DNA of 64,000 nt from positions 62,001 to 126,000 of the forward strand of contig RDEW01000028.1 in the NCBI GenBank assembly GCA_011109175.1. Direction: 5' to 3'. Of the stretch, positions 12,516 through 25,467 are shown in pieces. The notes under the pieces were generated by a model, which worked only from the letters and a program-made list of their open reading frames with translations, had not been told where the DNA came from and did no database searches. The position numbers and the translations under genes were made by a program. Every line of letters starts with the position of its first letter. Positions within the stretch are counted from its first letter, which is position 1. This DNA comes from Dicyema japonicum. Its lineage: Eukaryota > Dicyemida > Rhombozoa > Dicyemidae.

Positions 12516-13389
12516 AGAACTTAATATTCTCTTGATAAACATAGTTTACTTTTATATTTTAAGCTACGGATTAGGAGTCCCTATTTGTGATAGTAAAATT
12601 TTGCATTCCCCTCACAAAGACATCACATTCTATGTGAGTATCAAATCCATGTATGCTACTTCAACAGTACGGTTACCCTCAATTTGATTCACATATGATT
12701 CCTCATTCATCGAGCATGTTAGAAGGAAAAAGTCGAAAGGGATCCGTAATTTATGAATAATCCGCTTGTTTAAGGGATTATGGTACTCAATTACTTAAAC
12801 GGTTTATTAATGAATTGTAAATAAGGCATATATCACAATAATTTATTGTACTCAACACGTTTTCTTATAGGCACAGTTTTGAATTTCTTTATTTTGGGGA
12901 CTATTGGCCTTCTACCTCCGATTCTTCATGTCGTCTTTAAATTACAGAGGAGACCGAGACTAAGGAAATATGAAGAATCACTATTTACTAATTTATGTCA
13001 ACCTTTATGGTCGTACAATTTACCACGTGCAACAGGTCAATGGTCATCTCCGGTCTTCCCTGCAGTTATCCAGTAGCCGAGAAACCACTAACGTACTAAA
13101 CACTCCCTTCTATAAAATCCATTTAGGTGCTTTATATACTCATCAAAGCAGGGACTGACAACACTACGTTCAACAGAAAGGTGGTACAAGATGATTGTCC
13201 CACTAGAATTAAAAAGAATCAGAATATTTTGGAGATAGTATCCAAAATCCTAGTTAACTAACTTCCAAGAACTATAGGTAATAAAATACTCCTTATCTGC
13301 TAAAAACACGTATAATAATCATAAAAGGAAGATTAAAAAATATCGTACAATTATTAAGTTAGAAAGTATATTTCCAATAAGCACATAAT
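12516..13389. other. Intergenic, nothing recognised
   Basis: Two overlapping open frames (12846-13158) give no known family. No repeat tail is evident. Confidence 0.35.
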
Positions 13390-13659
13390 TTAGTAAAAAT
13401 GGGGTGACTCATCAGAAACTGGAGGTTCATAGAAAACTTGGCAGGATGAAGGCGGAGATTCAGATTTAACATGTGAATAATCAGGACTCTCTCGTTCATA
13501 TTCTTCATGTTCTCTTAGTATATACCCGGTTGTGTTATGTGGGGCCATAGGCTTACCGATTTTATAAGACCTTTTGATTCTTCGATCCATTCGTTGTTCA
13601 TCTGTAAGTTTTTTTTTCTTCCTAACCTTTTTCGGCTTACCCTTTTTCTTTCCTCTCAT
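13390..13659 (-). CDS. HEXIM-like short protein
   Basis: HEXIM proteins bind 7SK RNA and inhibit the CDK9-cyclin T kinase (P-TEFb) in the nucleus. This single-exon 89-residue protein has a lysine/arginine-rich N-terminus (MRGKKKGKPKKVRKKKK), as in the HEXIM RNA-binding region. It is followed by GKPMAPHNTTGYILREHEE, which aligns with the family's GQPVAPYNTTQFLM segment. The tyrosine of the PYNT signature, which contributes to CDK9 inhibition, is a histidine here. The acidic region and the C-terminal cyclin-T-binding coiled coil of HEXIM1 (about 360 residues) are absent, since the frame stops at 13390. It could be a minimal HEXIM, a first exon whose partner I cannot find, or a chance resemblance. 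The start follows an AT-rich promoter-like stretch. Confidence 0.5.
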   Translation of the reverse strand: MRGKKKGKPKKVRKKKKLTDEQRMDRRIKRSYKIGKPMAPHNTTGYILREHEEYERESPDYSHVKSESPPSSCQVFYEPPVSDESPHFY

Positions 13660-13689
13660 TCCTACTAAAATATTACATAAAATTTAAAT

Positions 13690-13765
13690 TAGTTTATTTA
13701 TTATAATTCTAAATTAAATTATTTTAAATTTTAATTGGCATTTAATATAAATTAAACACAAAAAC
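13690..13765. promoter_or_regulatory. AT-rich upstream region of HEXIM-like gene
   Basis: Almost pure A/T sequence directly upstream of the minus-strand start at 13659. Similar islands precede tropomodulin, IFT140, SepSecS, INTS12 and TAF11. Promoter function is inferred from position only. Confidence 0.35.
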
Positions 13766-15995
13766 TAGACTTTGAACTCTTACAAATAAAAATCGAATTT
13801 CAGTAACGATTAAGCACTTGAGGTGAATAGCACAAACTCCCTGGGTCTCTTACATGATATTGGATCGATAATACCTAGGAAGAGAAGAGACAGTCGTGAA
13901 AATGGATGGCTGATAGAACGCATCTCCATACAAATTAGAGGAAAATTCCCTCTCAAACACGAAACCAGTTATCATAAAATAATAATTTTTATTTAAGATA
14001 TTAAAATGCATAATTAGGCTCTCAATAAAGTAATGCTATATTAGGCTAAACTGACTATCCATGTCTAGTGCAATTTCCTGGAAATTCAGTCTTTCTAAAT
14101 CATGGCTTTTGACCCCTCCACGTGTCCATTTCTCCATTGTGACGAAATTTATTGCATAATTCTTTATCCAATGGAAATCTTGGATAACATCGATTGACCG
14201 CACAACCCCCATTATTCATTCAGTTTAAAATCCTTTCTGAGAGACTGAGTTCTGAACTTTCATGTATTTCGTTTTCGTTCCAAAGGGGTTTCTAAGAGAT
14301 CAATCCTTACCAGTGAGACTCCTGAAAAGTGTTTTTTAGACCAACCATTGTTCAACGACTTATAATATTGAATTATTATTTTCCTGCTATTTTAAGGATA
14401 CATTTATATTACCACACATTAAACTTATTTTTAATGTTCGAAAGCTTTGACAGAGGACCCATTACGAGGACGTAACAGGAGATAACTTAAGTTCTCTCAA
14501 TCTTTAACTGGATTCTAACCTGTTTCAGAATTTGGATGTCTCCAGAATCCGCCACATATTCCCTGGTCATGTGAAGAGACAAGAGATTAATCGATCATGT
14601 AACTAAGAAGACATTCCGTGTGATAGAAATACGTTGCCACCTCAACCTCCCGACTAACTAACCACCTGGATAACTGTAAGTTTATAAGCATAAGAAATTA
14701 ATTATATCTCCTATAATAACTTGCGGAAACTGAGAACTGATTGAAAATTATCACACCACGAATGTTCTGGAAGTCGTTGTTCTAAGCTCCCTTACCTTTC
14801 TATGGCAAGTTATCTCCATTATCTCCACAAATGTCACCCAGTTTAATACTACTAAAATCGTCTCTCAGATCAGGACTTGAATGATTACCATTTATCAAAC
14901 TCTAACACCTTCCATGGTCGAGCTCAGAAGATCCCCTCAACATAAATTGTGGACAGATTTTCAAGAATCGTTCTAGTAACTCTCAATAAAGATATAAGAC
15001 CTTCCTTATATAGAATTAATATTAATTTGTCTGCTAGTTCATAAGTTTTGGAGTCCTTAAGTGGTCTCGTAGTACATTGTCCTCTATCACTTGAATATTA
15101 ATTCAAATATGGAGCACTCCTTGGAATAATTTGGGTCACTTTTTAATCACAAACGAATCCAGCACATTCAAAAAAGGGAGATGTAGGGGCTCGAAATAAA
15201 AATGTACGCTATTCGATTGACAAAAGTTCCAATCCTCGTTACGCGATCGTAAGGTTGAATGATTTGTTATACAATCCTTCAAATCATGTGTAATCACGTG
15301 AACATGAATGAGTGACCATTAGACATGCTACACTTTACAGTAATGGAATACGAATATGATCTATGCAAAAATGACCATGATATGAATTTATCTACTATAT
15401 GTGCCCACATTGTAAACATAAAAGAGATCATGGAGCATTAAACAGCTACAATATATCACGAATATGCGTGTAGACATAGTGAAGATAGAGATTCACATGC
15501 TTTATGAGATAATTGCAGTCTGTTATATTTAGGGACGTTCACATAACTCTGTGTACGTCGATAACTACTCAGAGTTTTCAGAAGAGCTTTAATTATACTA
15601 CGAACGAGTTTTATGAAACTACAAGTCAGTTCTTTATGAGTTTGAGGAATAATTGTATACGAAAATGCTTAGTGATTTTTAATAATCAGCTATTAATGAG
15701 ATCACAATTGTTGAAATTAGACGAGGGACTAACTTAAATAAAATGTCTATGGTAACAAATGTAAGTATAAACAGCATACTACTTGCATATTAAAGAGGAT
15801 TCTATTGCTTAGCATTTATCAACCAAACAAAACAACTTGTTAGGTTTCCATAGCAACGGATAGATCTAAACAAATCATTAGTAAAACAATATGTTGTAGT
15901 GCTATATTGATCGTCGAGGGAGTATATAATAGAGGGGTACTGCTGAAAGTGCGATGAGGAAGGTGACACTCCAAAAAGGTTAAAAGTTGGCTTAG
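13766..15995. other. Long intergenic stretch
   Basis: No recognised gene. A 58-codon minus-strand frame at 14036-14212 (ends FQEIALDMDSQFSLI) looks protein-like but I know no family for it. No repeat shared with the rest of the window was noticed. Confidence 0.35.
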
Positions 15996-16000
15996 TTTAA

Positions 16001-16417
16001 GTGAATTCACTTAATTCGTTGGACCGGAATTACCTATTTGAGCTCCACCAAGCAGTCTACAGTGAAAATAAGGACAAGGTTGAGAGTTTACTGAAAAACG
16101 ACTTTTGTGACCCAAACTTTAAGGATGTCGAATGCGGTGGATTAGCCCCTCTCCATTGGGCTGCAATAAACGGAAATGTCGAAATTATGCGTCTTCTCCT
16201 ACAAAGCAATGCCGATATTAATATTTGCAACAACGAAAGACTGACTCCAATGCATTTTGCCGCGGAATACGGAAAGAAGACTTCCATAATGTTCCTCAAA
16301 AGTTTTGGCGCCAATATGAACTGCAAAAGTCGTTTTAGAGACACTCCATCGATTGTGAGTCGTAGATTTGGACAGAGCGAGAGTTTGGAACAGTTGTTCA
16401 AGTTTCTTTGTTTTTAA
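16001..16417 (+). CDS. Ankyrin-repeat protein
   Basis: A single-exon protein of 138 residues made almost entirely of ankyrin repeats, which form protein-binding solenoids. Repeat cores are visible as LFELHQAVYSENKDKVESLL (about residues 13-32), APLHWAAINGNVEIMRLLL (about 48-66, close to consensus) and TPMHFAAEYGKKTSIMFL (about 81-98), followed by a degenerate fourth unit. There is no signal peptide, membrane segment or additional domain. The methionine at 16001 lies just before the first repeat. Partners and role cannot be deduced. Small ankyrin-only proteins are common as regulators or scaffold parts. Confidence 0.85.
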   Translation: MNSLNSLDRNYLFELHQAVYSENKDKVESLLKNDFCDPNFKDVECGGLAPLHWAAINGNVEIMRLLLQSNADINICNNERLTPMHFAAEYGKKTSIMFLKSFGANMNCKSRFRDTPSIVSRRFGQSESLEQLFKFLCF

Positions 16418-16559
16418 CTTTAGATTGTAGTTTGGTAATATTTTCTGATATCGGGTTTATTTGTAGTAAAATAGTTATATAGTCACGTGGCTTCTCATAT
16501 GTAGTACCAGGGAAGTGCTTAATTAACAATCTTTACACTCCAATTATCTAATCGATGTA

Positions 16560-19240
16560 TCCAATTATGTTATGTTGTCCAATTAAGTCGTGTCCGACCA
16601 TTGAGATCTCATGAACAAGTTTCCTCCACTCTCCCCGATCCGTTGCAATTTGGAGTAGCCTTGATATAGGCAGCATAATGGTTCTTTCCAGTGAATCAGA
16701 GCGGACAATATGCCCAAAGCAATCTGTGTTTTACGATTCTTCCTTCTAGCGAAATGTCAGTCTATACTCGTTTGAGTACATCGATGTTTGTTATTTTGGA
16801 AGTCCAAGGGATTCTTAGTAACCTCCTCCAGCACCACAGCTCAAAATCATCAATTTTTCGTCTATCCGCCTTTTTCAATATCCATGATTCTGCGCCGTAT
16901 AGAAAAACCGGGAACACGATTGCATTAACTAGTCTGCATTTGGTTCTTAAGGAAATATCTTTGTTTTTCCAAATTCTATTCATTCTCTGGAAAGTGTCTC
17001 GTCCCATGGCAATTTGCCTCTTGATTTCCAAGCTTCCGTCACCATTCCGATTAATCAGACATCCCAGAAAGACAACATTATCGCAACTCTCTATTTTCTC
17101 ATTCCCAATTTTTAGTTTCATTATTTCATTATTAGCAGTAGTCATAATTTTGGTCTTCTTGATATTTAGCAATAAACCAAAAACGGTGCAATCTTCTCTG
17201 AATCTTAGAATCAACTCCCTGAGGCCATCCTCTGTTTCAGCCAGTCAGCTTGCATCGTCAGCATAGCGCAAATTATTGATGTTCCTGCCTCCAATTTTAA
17301 TCCCGTTATTTGATACATTATCCAATTTAGTCATGATTAATTCGGCATAAATATTGAATAGGAGATAATAAGCATCCTTGTCTTACTCCTTTACAATTTT
17401 GAACCAATCGGTATCTCCATACACTGTTCTAACAGTAGCTTCTTGATCCTTATAAAGAGATTTGATAAGCAATATCAGATGGGCATCGAATCCAAATTCT
17501 TTTAAAGCGGACCACAGCTTGTCATGTATAACGGAATCAAAAGCTTTCCGATAGTCAATGAAGCACATGTATACACTCTTTTGGGATTCATGGGCTTTCT
17601 CCATAATCCACCGGACATTTGCTATATGGTCACGTGTGCCTCGTCCCTTCCTGAATCCTGCTTGGACATCCGGTAGAATCATTTCGGCATTTGGCATTAG
17701 ACGATGTTGTATTATCTTTAGAAGTATTTTGCTGACGTGGGGAATTAAGGCTATTGTACGATAGTTTGAACAGTCCTTGCTATCCCCTTTTTTCGGTATT
17801 GGAATAAATATAGATCTTTTCCACTCACGTGGCCAAATACCAGTTTCCCAAATTTTTTGACATAGACTGGTGATAGCTGTCACCGGTATAGCCTTTAACA
17901 ATTCGCTTGAGATGTTGTCAATCCCCCGTGCCTTGTTCCCGTTTATTGCCGTGTAGCCCACATGCATTCCTCCTAAAGGATTTTATGCCCCTCAGCCAAC
18001 GTTGCTTCATCAACATATATGGGTGGGCACACAGTTTCTGAATATAGTCGTTCCGTATATTCTCTCCAACGATTTCGGATGTTCTGTTGGCTTAGCAATT
18101 CTACACCATCCTTGTCCTTGATTTTGCCCATCATTTTCGTAAAGGGGGTTCGTAATCTTTTTAGTTGTAAATACGCATTCCTAGTGTGACCTCTCTTATA
18201 GTCATCTTCCATTTTTTTGCAGTGTAACCTCCAGTAGTCTTCTTTATCCTTCCTGGCTGCCTTTTTGAATTCAGAGTTAAGTTTTCTTGTCTCGTCTATA
18301 TTCCCAGAGACTTTAGCAGCTTTACGAGCCTCAGCAATGTTTAGGGTGTTGGCAGAGAGCCACTCAGAGCACTTGGCCGGCGTTTTGTATTTGACATGTT
18401 TTATTGCAGCGTTCCTGATAACCAACTGCATATCATTCCATAATTCATCAGGCATCCTTCCGTTCAAATCCAGTAATCCAATATTGTGCTTAACTTCCAT
18501 TGCGTATTCTGGTGGTATGTTTGAGACATCGAATTTCTTTACTCGGGGGTATTCCAAGTGTTACTGAATTTCGTCCTAATTTTTGCAACAAGTACCTGAT
18601 GGTCTGTTCCACAGTCTGTCCCTGGATATGTTTTGACGGCTGTTATTGAGCTTTTCCAACGTTTGGCGCACAAAATATAATCAATCTGGTTCCTAGACAT
18701 TCCATTTGGCGACGTCCAAGTGTATAATCGTCGTTTGTGCTGTTTGAACCATGTGTTAGTTATCTGAAATCCATTTTCCTGACAGAATTGGACCAGTCGA
18801 TCCCAACATCATTTCTTTTCCCAAACCAAAACTTCCCACAATATCCATACACCCAACTTTTGAATTGAAATCCCCCATTATGTAGATTATATTTTTTTTG
18901 GACATTAGTTTTAAAATTCTGAGTAACCAAAAACGGCATATTTGCGAGGGTGACTGTATTATAAATTTTGATAATTAATCTAGTTTCCTTTCGTTTAAGC
19001 CTCTTACGTTCCATGTTGCTAAATTGTGAGATTCTGTGTGACGAAGACTCGAGATTTGATGTTTTGCAGTAACGTTGCATCCAATTAGATCGTAGAAGAG
19101 TTTGCTTATAAGATTTTCTTGGCATTTAAATACAGGGTAGGTTGCCAGGCTACTAAATCCTGGTTGATTAGAATTCACTTCATTGTACACTGATACTTCG
19201 GGGATTATAGGCTGGGAGTGAATATATATTTTCATAAGCT
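16560..19240 (-). mobile_element. LINE-C (RTE/BovB-like) degenerate copy
   Basis: A non-LTR retrotransposon on the minus strand. From its 5' side it shows an endonuclease start NLATWNVRGLNERKLD (18980-19030). IMGDFNSKVG follows near 18850 and NQIDYIL near 18690. A linker with RNRWREYTERLYSE is at about 18040. RT blocks lie at 17383-17967: CSNYRTIALIPHVSKIL, AGFRKGRGTRDHI and CFIDYRKAFDSV. The catalytic YADD follows near 17270 and DDFELWCWRRLLRIPWTSK at about 16820. The motif set closely resembles BovB elements. The distance between the first two endonuclease blocks is only about 100 bp, so part of that domain is deleted. Several frameshifts make the copy inactive. Confidence 0.85.
17383..17967 (-). 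pseudogene. LINE-C reverse transcriptase segment
   Basis: An open stretch of 194 codons covering the first half of the RT domain: fingers, the SNYR(T/P)I block, the GFRKGRGTRD block and the FIDYRKAFD block with the first catalytic aspartate. The frame shifts near 17383, so the YADD block lies in a different frame. Part of the dead element at 16560-19240. Confidence 0.8.
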
Positions 19241-19955
19241 ATAATTTGCCTTTGGGTATACAGTTTGCTCTTCAATGAGGGTCATCTCTTGACAAAGTGA
19301 TAGTCTTATTTTTTATTAGTCGCTGAGAATATTAACATAATTTGACAAGATTTTGTAAAAAAATTCTGATACGACCAACTTAGCTTTAGCCTCACTAAAT
19401 GTCCATGGCATTTACTTTTACTCCTTCAATTCAACCAATTACGGAAGAGTGACTTAAATCATATAGGAATTTCAAGATTGCTTCACCAGAAAGCAAAAGA
19501 ACCCGTAAATGATCCTCGAATTAAGGAACATCAAATTAAACAGAATTTCCTCTCTAATTATTGAGTGAATCAGAAAACAAGAATTTCACCATTAATTCTG
19601 CCTTAAAGAAATAAAAATATATTTCAGGGAGATGGACTATGTATTAAGGACTTCAATTATATGAGTGAAAATTGGAAAACCATATAATTTTACAAACACA
19701 ATATAATCAGTTCATCAACTATGTGTTGTGGTCCTTTTAATAATGAGGACATCCAATTTGTGAATAATGTGAATACTCAATAAGAATATCCTGTTGGAAA
19801 TACTCGGAGGGGGGATTGTCTACAAATACCATCTATTTTCCACCACCTGTGAAATATAGTGTCGAAATAATGAATGGGGGAAAATGAAAATAAAAATTTA
19901 AAGTATTTTTAATATTTAATAATATGTTTTATTATCAATAATTATATCTAAGCAA
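19241..19955. other. Intergenic; AT-rich upstream region of IFT140
   Basis: No gene seen. The last 70 bases are nearly pure A/T and may serve as promoter for the IFT140 gene. Confidence 0.4.
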
Positions 19956-19959
19956 ATAC

Positions 19960-22900
19960 ATGTCAACTTATATTACTCGCCCATTCTCCTTCGATGGAAA
20001 TAATAAATTTATTATCCATGAGATACTCAATCTGATAGCAGTCATCAATGAAGCACATTATATACTGATAACCAATAGTGCAGTATTTATTTGCCCTTAT
20101 AATAGGTTAACTTTACTGCTAAAATACCTAATAAACATTGTATTCATGCTATATGGCATCCAACGAAAGCCGAAATAGTGTTATTTTTAACGGAAAATAT
20201 ATTTGAAGTTTATAAAGTCGATGATAACAAGACTTTTCCCATCGGAAGACAAGTTAAGTTAGAATCGACTGTTAGAGATTCCATTTGGATTCGAGACATG
20301 CTTATCATATTCTCAAAAGTTTTTAATCTGATATTATTAAGGATTACAAGATCTTGTTGTACAGATCTAACGATGACCTCAGCCTAGAAGTCGTCAACAG
20401 TATGGATTGCAAACCTGTCAAATTGATTGAAAGGGGTACTGAAAATACTCCCTTCGACTATTTATTTCTAATCGGGGCAGCGAATGGTATTGGTGGGTGA
20501 TATTGTAGGGACTGTGTACTCAATGAATGACATTGATGGCTTCCGGGAGTGCTACAATATTAATGACTCCATAATCGAACTGCTCGAATTTGGTGACAAA
20601 GTAATAACAATAACAAATTCATTTTTTATTTATTTCCATAAAATGATAAGCTCGGAGTTTATTGAAATTAATAAAGTTGAAAATTATTTATTTTAGTTTA
20701 AAATTGATGGAAGTGGCGCCAAATCTCATTTGTTTTTTGTTAAGAACAAATATTTGGGGGTTTCAGAGGAAAAGAATTTAATAAAGTAATTTCAGTGTTA
20801 ATATTGAATTTATGATTTAATCAATGAGGAGACCGATGTGATTGATTTACGTGAGGCTTGTGAACAGCCGGACCTCCATATTAAGGATTTAGCATATTCT
20901 CCTCATAAAGGTACATAAATTGGTTAATTAAGACATCCTTATTGTCTTGTCTAAAGAAAAATATGTATTCGTGTACAAAATGACAGATCTTCGATTTCAA
21001 ATGAAGAACGTGCAAGTAATTAACATTTCCGTGGATAAAATCAGGGTACCTGCCGTTTATTGATATTAGTGTGGGTTTAACTCCAACTTAATTTTGCTGG
21101 AGTCTCCCAATGACTGTATCATGCTGTCAGAACAGCCAATAATTTGTGACAGTGATAAAAATGTAATATGATGATTAACAGCAGTCAGCTGTCCTGCAAA
21201 TTAGTTCCAACAAATACTTAATAAGAAACGCTAACGATGAATTTCACCTGAATATCTCTTTCGATGCAGTCGGGGTGTCCTTAAATAATGTATTCGGTTA
21301 TAATATTTAGAATTTCATGATATTCTGGAGTGGAAGCAAAGTGATCACCATAAAAATAGAGAAAGGAGAGGCGGTCTTTCAGAGTTATCATTAATTGTTA
21401 AATTAGCCTCATTCGACTGTCCGAGCGTCAATCTCTGTACTATACATCAGAGTATCTACTATTTAGCTGATAACTCATTATTAATATTCAATGTAAAGGT
21501 TGCTGGGTTTAAGTATAAGAGGGTCAAAGTATTGGGGAGATTAAATTCACTCAAAATGAAGGAAGACCGGTCTACTTGAGTAAATTCAATAATTACTTGA
21601 TTGTCACAACTGAGTTTGGATATATCGAATTGTTTGATTGTAATTCTGGGTTACCTTTCGTCCTCATTACAGAATTCCCAACAAAGCAAAGGAAAAGACA
21701 AATGTCCTAGACTTTATGGACGATTTTGGGGGCTTTGTTGACGTCAAATGTAATTCCAATGCAAGTTGTATCTCATTTATCGCAAAAAATGTTCGTATTA
21801 TTGTTACTTTAGGCTAATGATGGAGTAATTCCAACATTATTTGTTGTTAACCTTAATAACAATTCACTCAGTAGGTTTCCCACGTGTTCTACAAGACACT
21901 GCTGGGATTTTATTGACGACCGATTTCTTATTTGCGACAATGTGGTGCAAAATATTTACCTAATAGGGGGATACAAGCCTGAAAATACTGATTTGCTCTA
22001 ATTCAGCCATTAAAGAGTTCGAGAGTCTGACGATTCCCACCAACTACAAGGTTATTTTGGGTTTCTCCAATTTGATGACTTCGTTTGCTTCACAGGTACC
22101 CTGATTGATTATTTTAGACTTCTTGTGTTACCGTAGAACATGTATGTTCCACTATCCTCGAATTAAATTTATCGAAAAACTCTCATTGGAATTCGCATTT
22201 CTTCTAGTTCACGGGAAGATTGAGGAAGTGTTCAAGTCTATCCGTCACACAAATGAGTAATATGGGGTCACTTTATAAAAGCAAAAAAATTTGGCTAAAA
22301 ATGGCCAAAATGTGCGTGAAAAGTGGAAAGATTAAGCTTTGCCTAGCCTGTCTGGCCAAGTTGGAGGACCCTCGATCTCTTCTGGCGTACAGGTCGGTGA
22401 GAAATCAAAGTGATCAGGTTGTCCTGTCGGTTCTGGCGGCGTGTGTGGGAGAAGATGTATTCCTTATTAAAATGATTATAGTACGAACAAATACTGCTGG
22501 AATCTAAGAATTACAGAATGTTAGTGAAAATCCACGAAGCCTCTGGAAGATGGGATAAAGTGACTAAGATCAGTCATTTGTAGGCAATTGAAGCTGCATC
22601 CAAGTATGACAAACTGAGATTGCCGGTGACTAAGTTCAACAAGGCAATGTTTGATGAGTTCTTCCTGAATTACAGTGATTGCTTTATCGAGTAAATTTCG
22701 TATTACATTGTAGTATCCTTGATAACAAAAATTTGTGGTTTATGCCGAGTGAGGATAGTTTGGTCCTTTTAAAGCAGATTATTGGGACCTCAAACAAGTT
22801 TATTGTATGATGTAATCAATAGATGTATGGTGAGGTCATTCGTCGAAGTCTTGATCCATTATAATAAAATAAAGGCTGCAATCTCTGTGTTGAATGATAT

Positions 22901-24395
22901 TGGAGATCATGAGAACGTGGTTCAACTTTTGTCCTCATGTGGGAGGGTTGATCAGGTTGAAGATGTCCGGTCATGCTTCAGGCATTGGAAGTGGCCTCAA
23001 AGTGCCCAAATCCAGTTTGCTATAGCTATATAGCCAAACACTATGAGAATGGGGGAGACTATTCGAAGGCGGTGGACTATTATACCCAATCTAAGTGCTA
23101 TTCTAAGGCAATCGGGCTTTTGAGGGTAAATGTGATCTTTTATAGGAGAACATGAATAAACTGAATGAAATGGCTCGTTTGGCGGATCAGGCGTCGTTCC
23201 CGGAAATGCGGAGGGTTGCTTTAGAAATTGAGAATATTAATGGGATGGAAGAGAAGGCCTTAAATCTTTTCCAGAATATCGGAGATCTGCCAAAATCCTT
23301 TGAGATTGCTGACAAGCTCGATCAATTGACTTCATTTCAAAGCTTTACCGATAATTTGCTAAATGATAGTGAAGACACTGAGTTGATGGGGCAGTTCGCC
23401 TTATATTTCCTCCATAAGGGACACGTGGACAAGGCTATAAATGGATTGATAAGTTCTGATCAGGTAAAGGAATACTTATTCATAGTTATGGACTGCTCTT
23501 GAGCTTTGCAATGAAAATAAAATTATCCCCACTGATAGATTAGTTGACGCGATTGTGGCCCAAACAACTGAGAAATCCATTTCTGAGGAGAATCGAGGTG
23601 AATTGGCTAAATTAGCCTCCACGTGCATGAACTCGGCCAAATATGAGCAGGCAGGACGAATTTACATGCTGATTGGAATGCCTCAGCAGGTGGGTTATTA
23701 TTTAAATCCCCAGGCTCTTAAATCATTAATTAGAGCTGGGAACACAGAAAAGGTGATCATGTTGGCGAATTTGTCACGTGATCCTCAGTTATATATTATG
23801 GCGGGAAATTATCTGCAGACACAAAATTGGAATCAGGAACCTGAGTTGTTGAAAAACATAATCAAGTTCTATTCGAAGGCCAAAGCGTTCAATTTGATGG
23901 GAACATTTTATGCGGCGTGTGCTCAGGTCGTGACGTTTATTTTACCTACCAGGTAGAGATTAATGAGTATAAGAACTATACCAAGGCTGTATCTTCCTGG
24001 AATGAAGCAATCTTGTTTTACAGTAAGGCAAAGTTGACCAAGAATATTGAGGATCTCAGAAACAGGATAAGAATAGCAGAAAAATTCATGCGGATTCTGA
24101 ATATGCCTGTATTAATGCGAGAAAATGAATGCTTGGAACTACTGGGGGAGTTGGACCTCGAAAAGGCAGTGAGAGCAGCCCATGTGCATTCGTGTCTTGT
24201 GGAAACGTACTATCAACAAAAAAACTGGGAATTGGCTTACAGAGAAGTTGATATATTGGAAAGTGAGGGTAAACTAAAAGATTGTGTGGATATCAAAATA
24301 GTAGATGACATTAAAAGACAAATGGGATTTGATGAATATGTTAATCAAGTCGACGATATTGAAGATTTATGTGACACTTTGAGTGCTAAATTTTG
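19960..24395 (+). CDS. IFT140: Intraflagellar transport protein 140
   Basis: IFT140 is a core subunit of the IFT-A complex, which drives retrograde transport and membrane-protein entry in cilia. The N-terminal half (about 19960-22100) is cut into many small exons and should form the WD40 beta-propellers. The C-terminal half is the TPR-like solenoid and aligns convincingly with animal IFT140: KIWLKMAKMCVKSGK, EASGRWDKAIEAASKYD, IRAGNTEKVIMLANLSRD, LYIMAGNYLQ, EPELLKNIIKFYSKAKAF and CAQVEINEYKNYTKA. Introns that I could verify by frame are 22257-22281 (25 bp), 22457-22481 (25), 22560-22583 (24) and 23927-23952 (26); at least as many again must lie upstream. The stop is at 24393-24395. I did not resolve every N-terminal exon, so the start at 19960 (MSTYITRPFSFDG) is the best guess. 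Product size should be near the usual 1,300-1,450 residues. Confidence 0.88.
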
Positions 24396-24570
24396 ATTCA
24401 TTAAATTTTGTTGTTTTAATTATACTTTGGGACTATTTGACTATAAGGGTTGGGCAATACAGTTTATCTAGAAAAATTAGATTAACCCTATATAAAGGAG
24501 AAGGTATATGTCGAGAATATTTATCTACAATACTAATCATACAACTCTCAATCTGCTGTTTTCGATTTCC

Positions 24571-24870
24571 CTAAATTTGGGTATCTCCAGAGAGGAAACT
24601 ATAGTCTTGGAGTAGTAATCTCTGTTGTCCATGAAAGTCTCCAATTATATTTTGTGTAAAAAAACTCTGAACAATAAGGCTGCATTGGGGACACCTCATA
24701 CAAGCTTCGCCTGATTTCTATGATATCCGTCAAGTCTCTTAAGAACTGTTTTCGACGTTCCTTACGTTCTATAGCTAAGAATAGGACTTGTACAACCAAG
24801 TTGTATAAACAATTCCAATTATCATTTAAGCAAAAATTTATTGAATTAACGGACCAAGTAAATAATTTTT
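24571..24870 (-). CDS. Unrecognised gene, C-terminal exons
   Basis: Two exon-like open stretches on the minus strand join in frame across a 28-bp GT...AG intron (24694-24667). Exon 24870-24695 encodes LVVQVLFLAIERKERRKQF and then RDLTDIIEIRRSLYE. Exon 24666-24571 encodes SFFTQNIIGDFHGQQ and ends GDTQI before a TAG. Without the intron the frame is lost, which supports it. No start codon is visible, so at least one upstream exon is missing. The charged helical sequence gives no family I can name. It converges on IFT140, with about 175 bp between the stops. Confidence 0.4.
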
Positions 24871-25467
24871 TTAATTAATTCAAAACGAAAATCTCAGATG
24901 GAAATTAAAGAACGAAAAGAAGACGAAGTACGTTGAACAAAGCCAGTCAGAACAACTCTTATGTGGACAATCGAATATCAGGAAAATTGGAATGCACGCC
25001 ATGTGAATCATTCGTCCATTTGGACTGCATAAAAATGAGTAAAGCTTGAGCCGAGACACTATCGAGTAAAGCTTGAGCCCCTCTTGTATTGGAAAGGAGG
25101 TCCCCAGGCGGGAAAAATAGCTCAACCAAACTTTACACTCTCACATACTGACCACACTCTCTTGAAGATTTCGAACCTTCGGAAAGCCAGGAAGATCCCA
25201 GTAAAATTCCCTAAAGGAGTACGAATTGCCGCAACAACGTGTCTTTCAGATGCCGTTGATCACACACTGTCCTCTGATAGTTGGGCAAACTTATATGCTT
25301 TGCACCTGTCGAACTCGGAATACCTACAACGGAATCTGAGACAATAATAAAGAAACATACTCCCGGTTCAACTTATCCGGGAAACTGAAACGAAGCATAA
25401 TGAATTTTAGCAGTCATAACTTTTCAATCCTGAAAGAACCACGGAGATTATCATTACCGAATCCGAA

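Noticed and set aside
14036..14212. 58-codon minus-strand frame
   Set aside because: Looks protein-like but has no family, no intron evidence and no promoter-like island.
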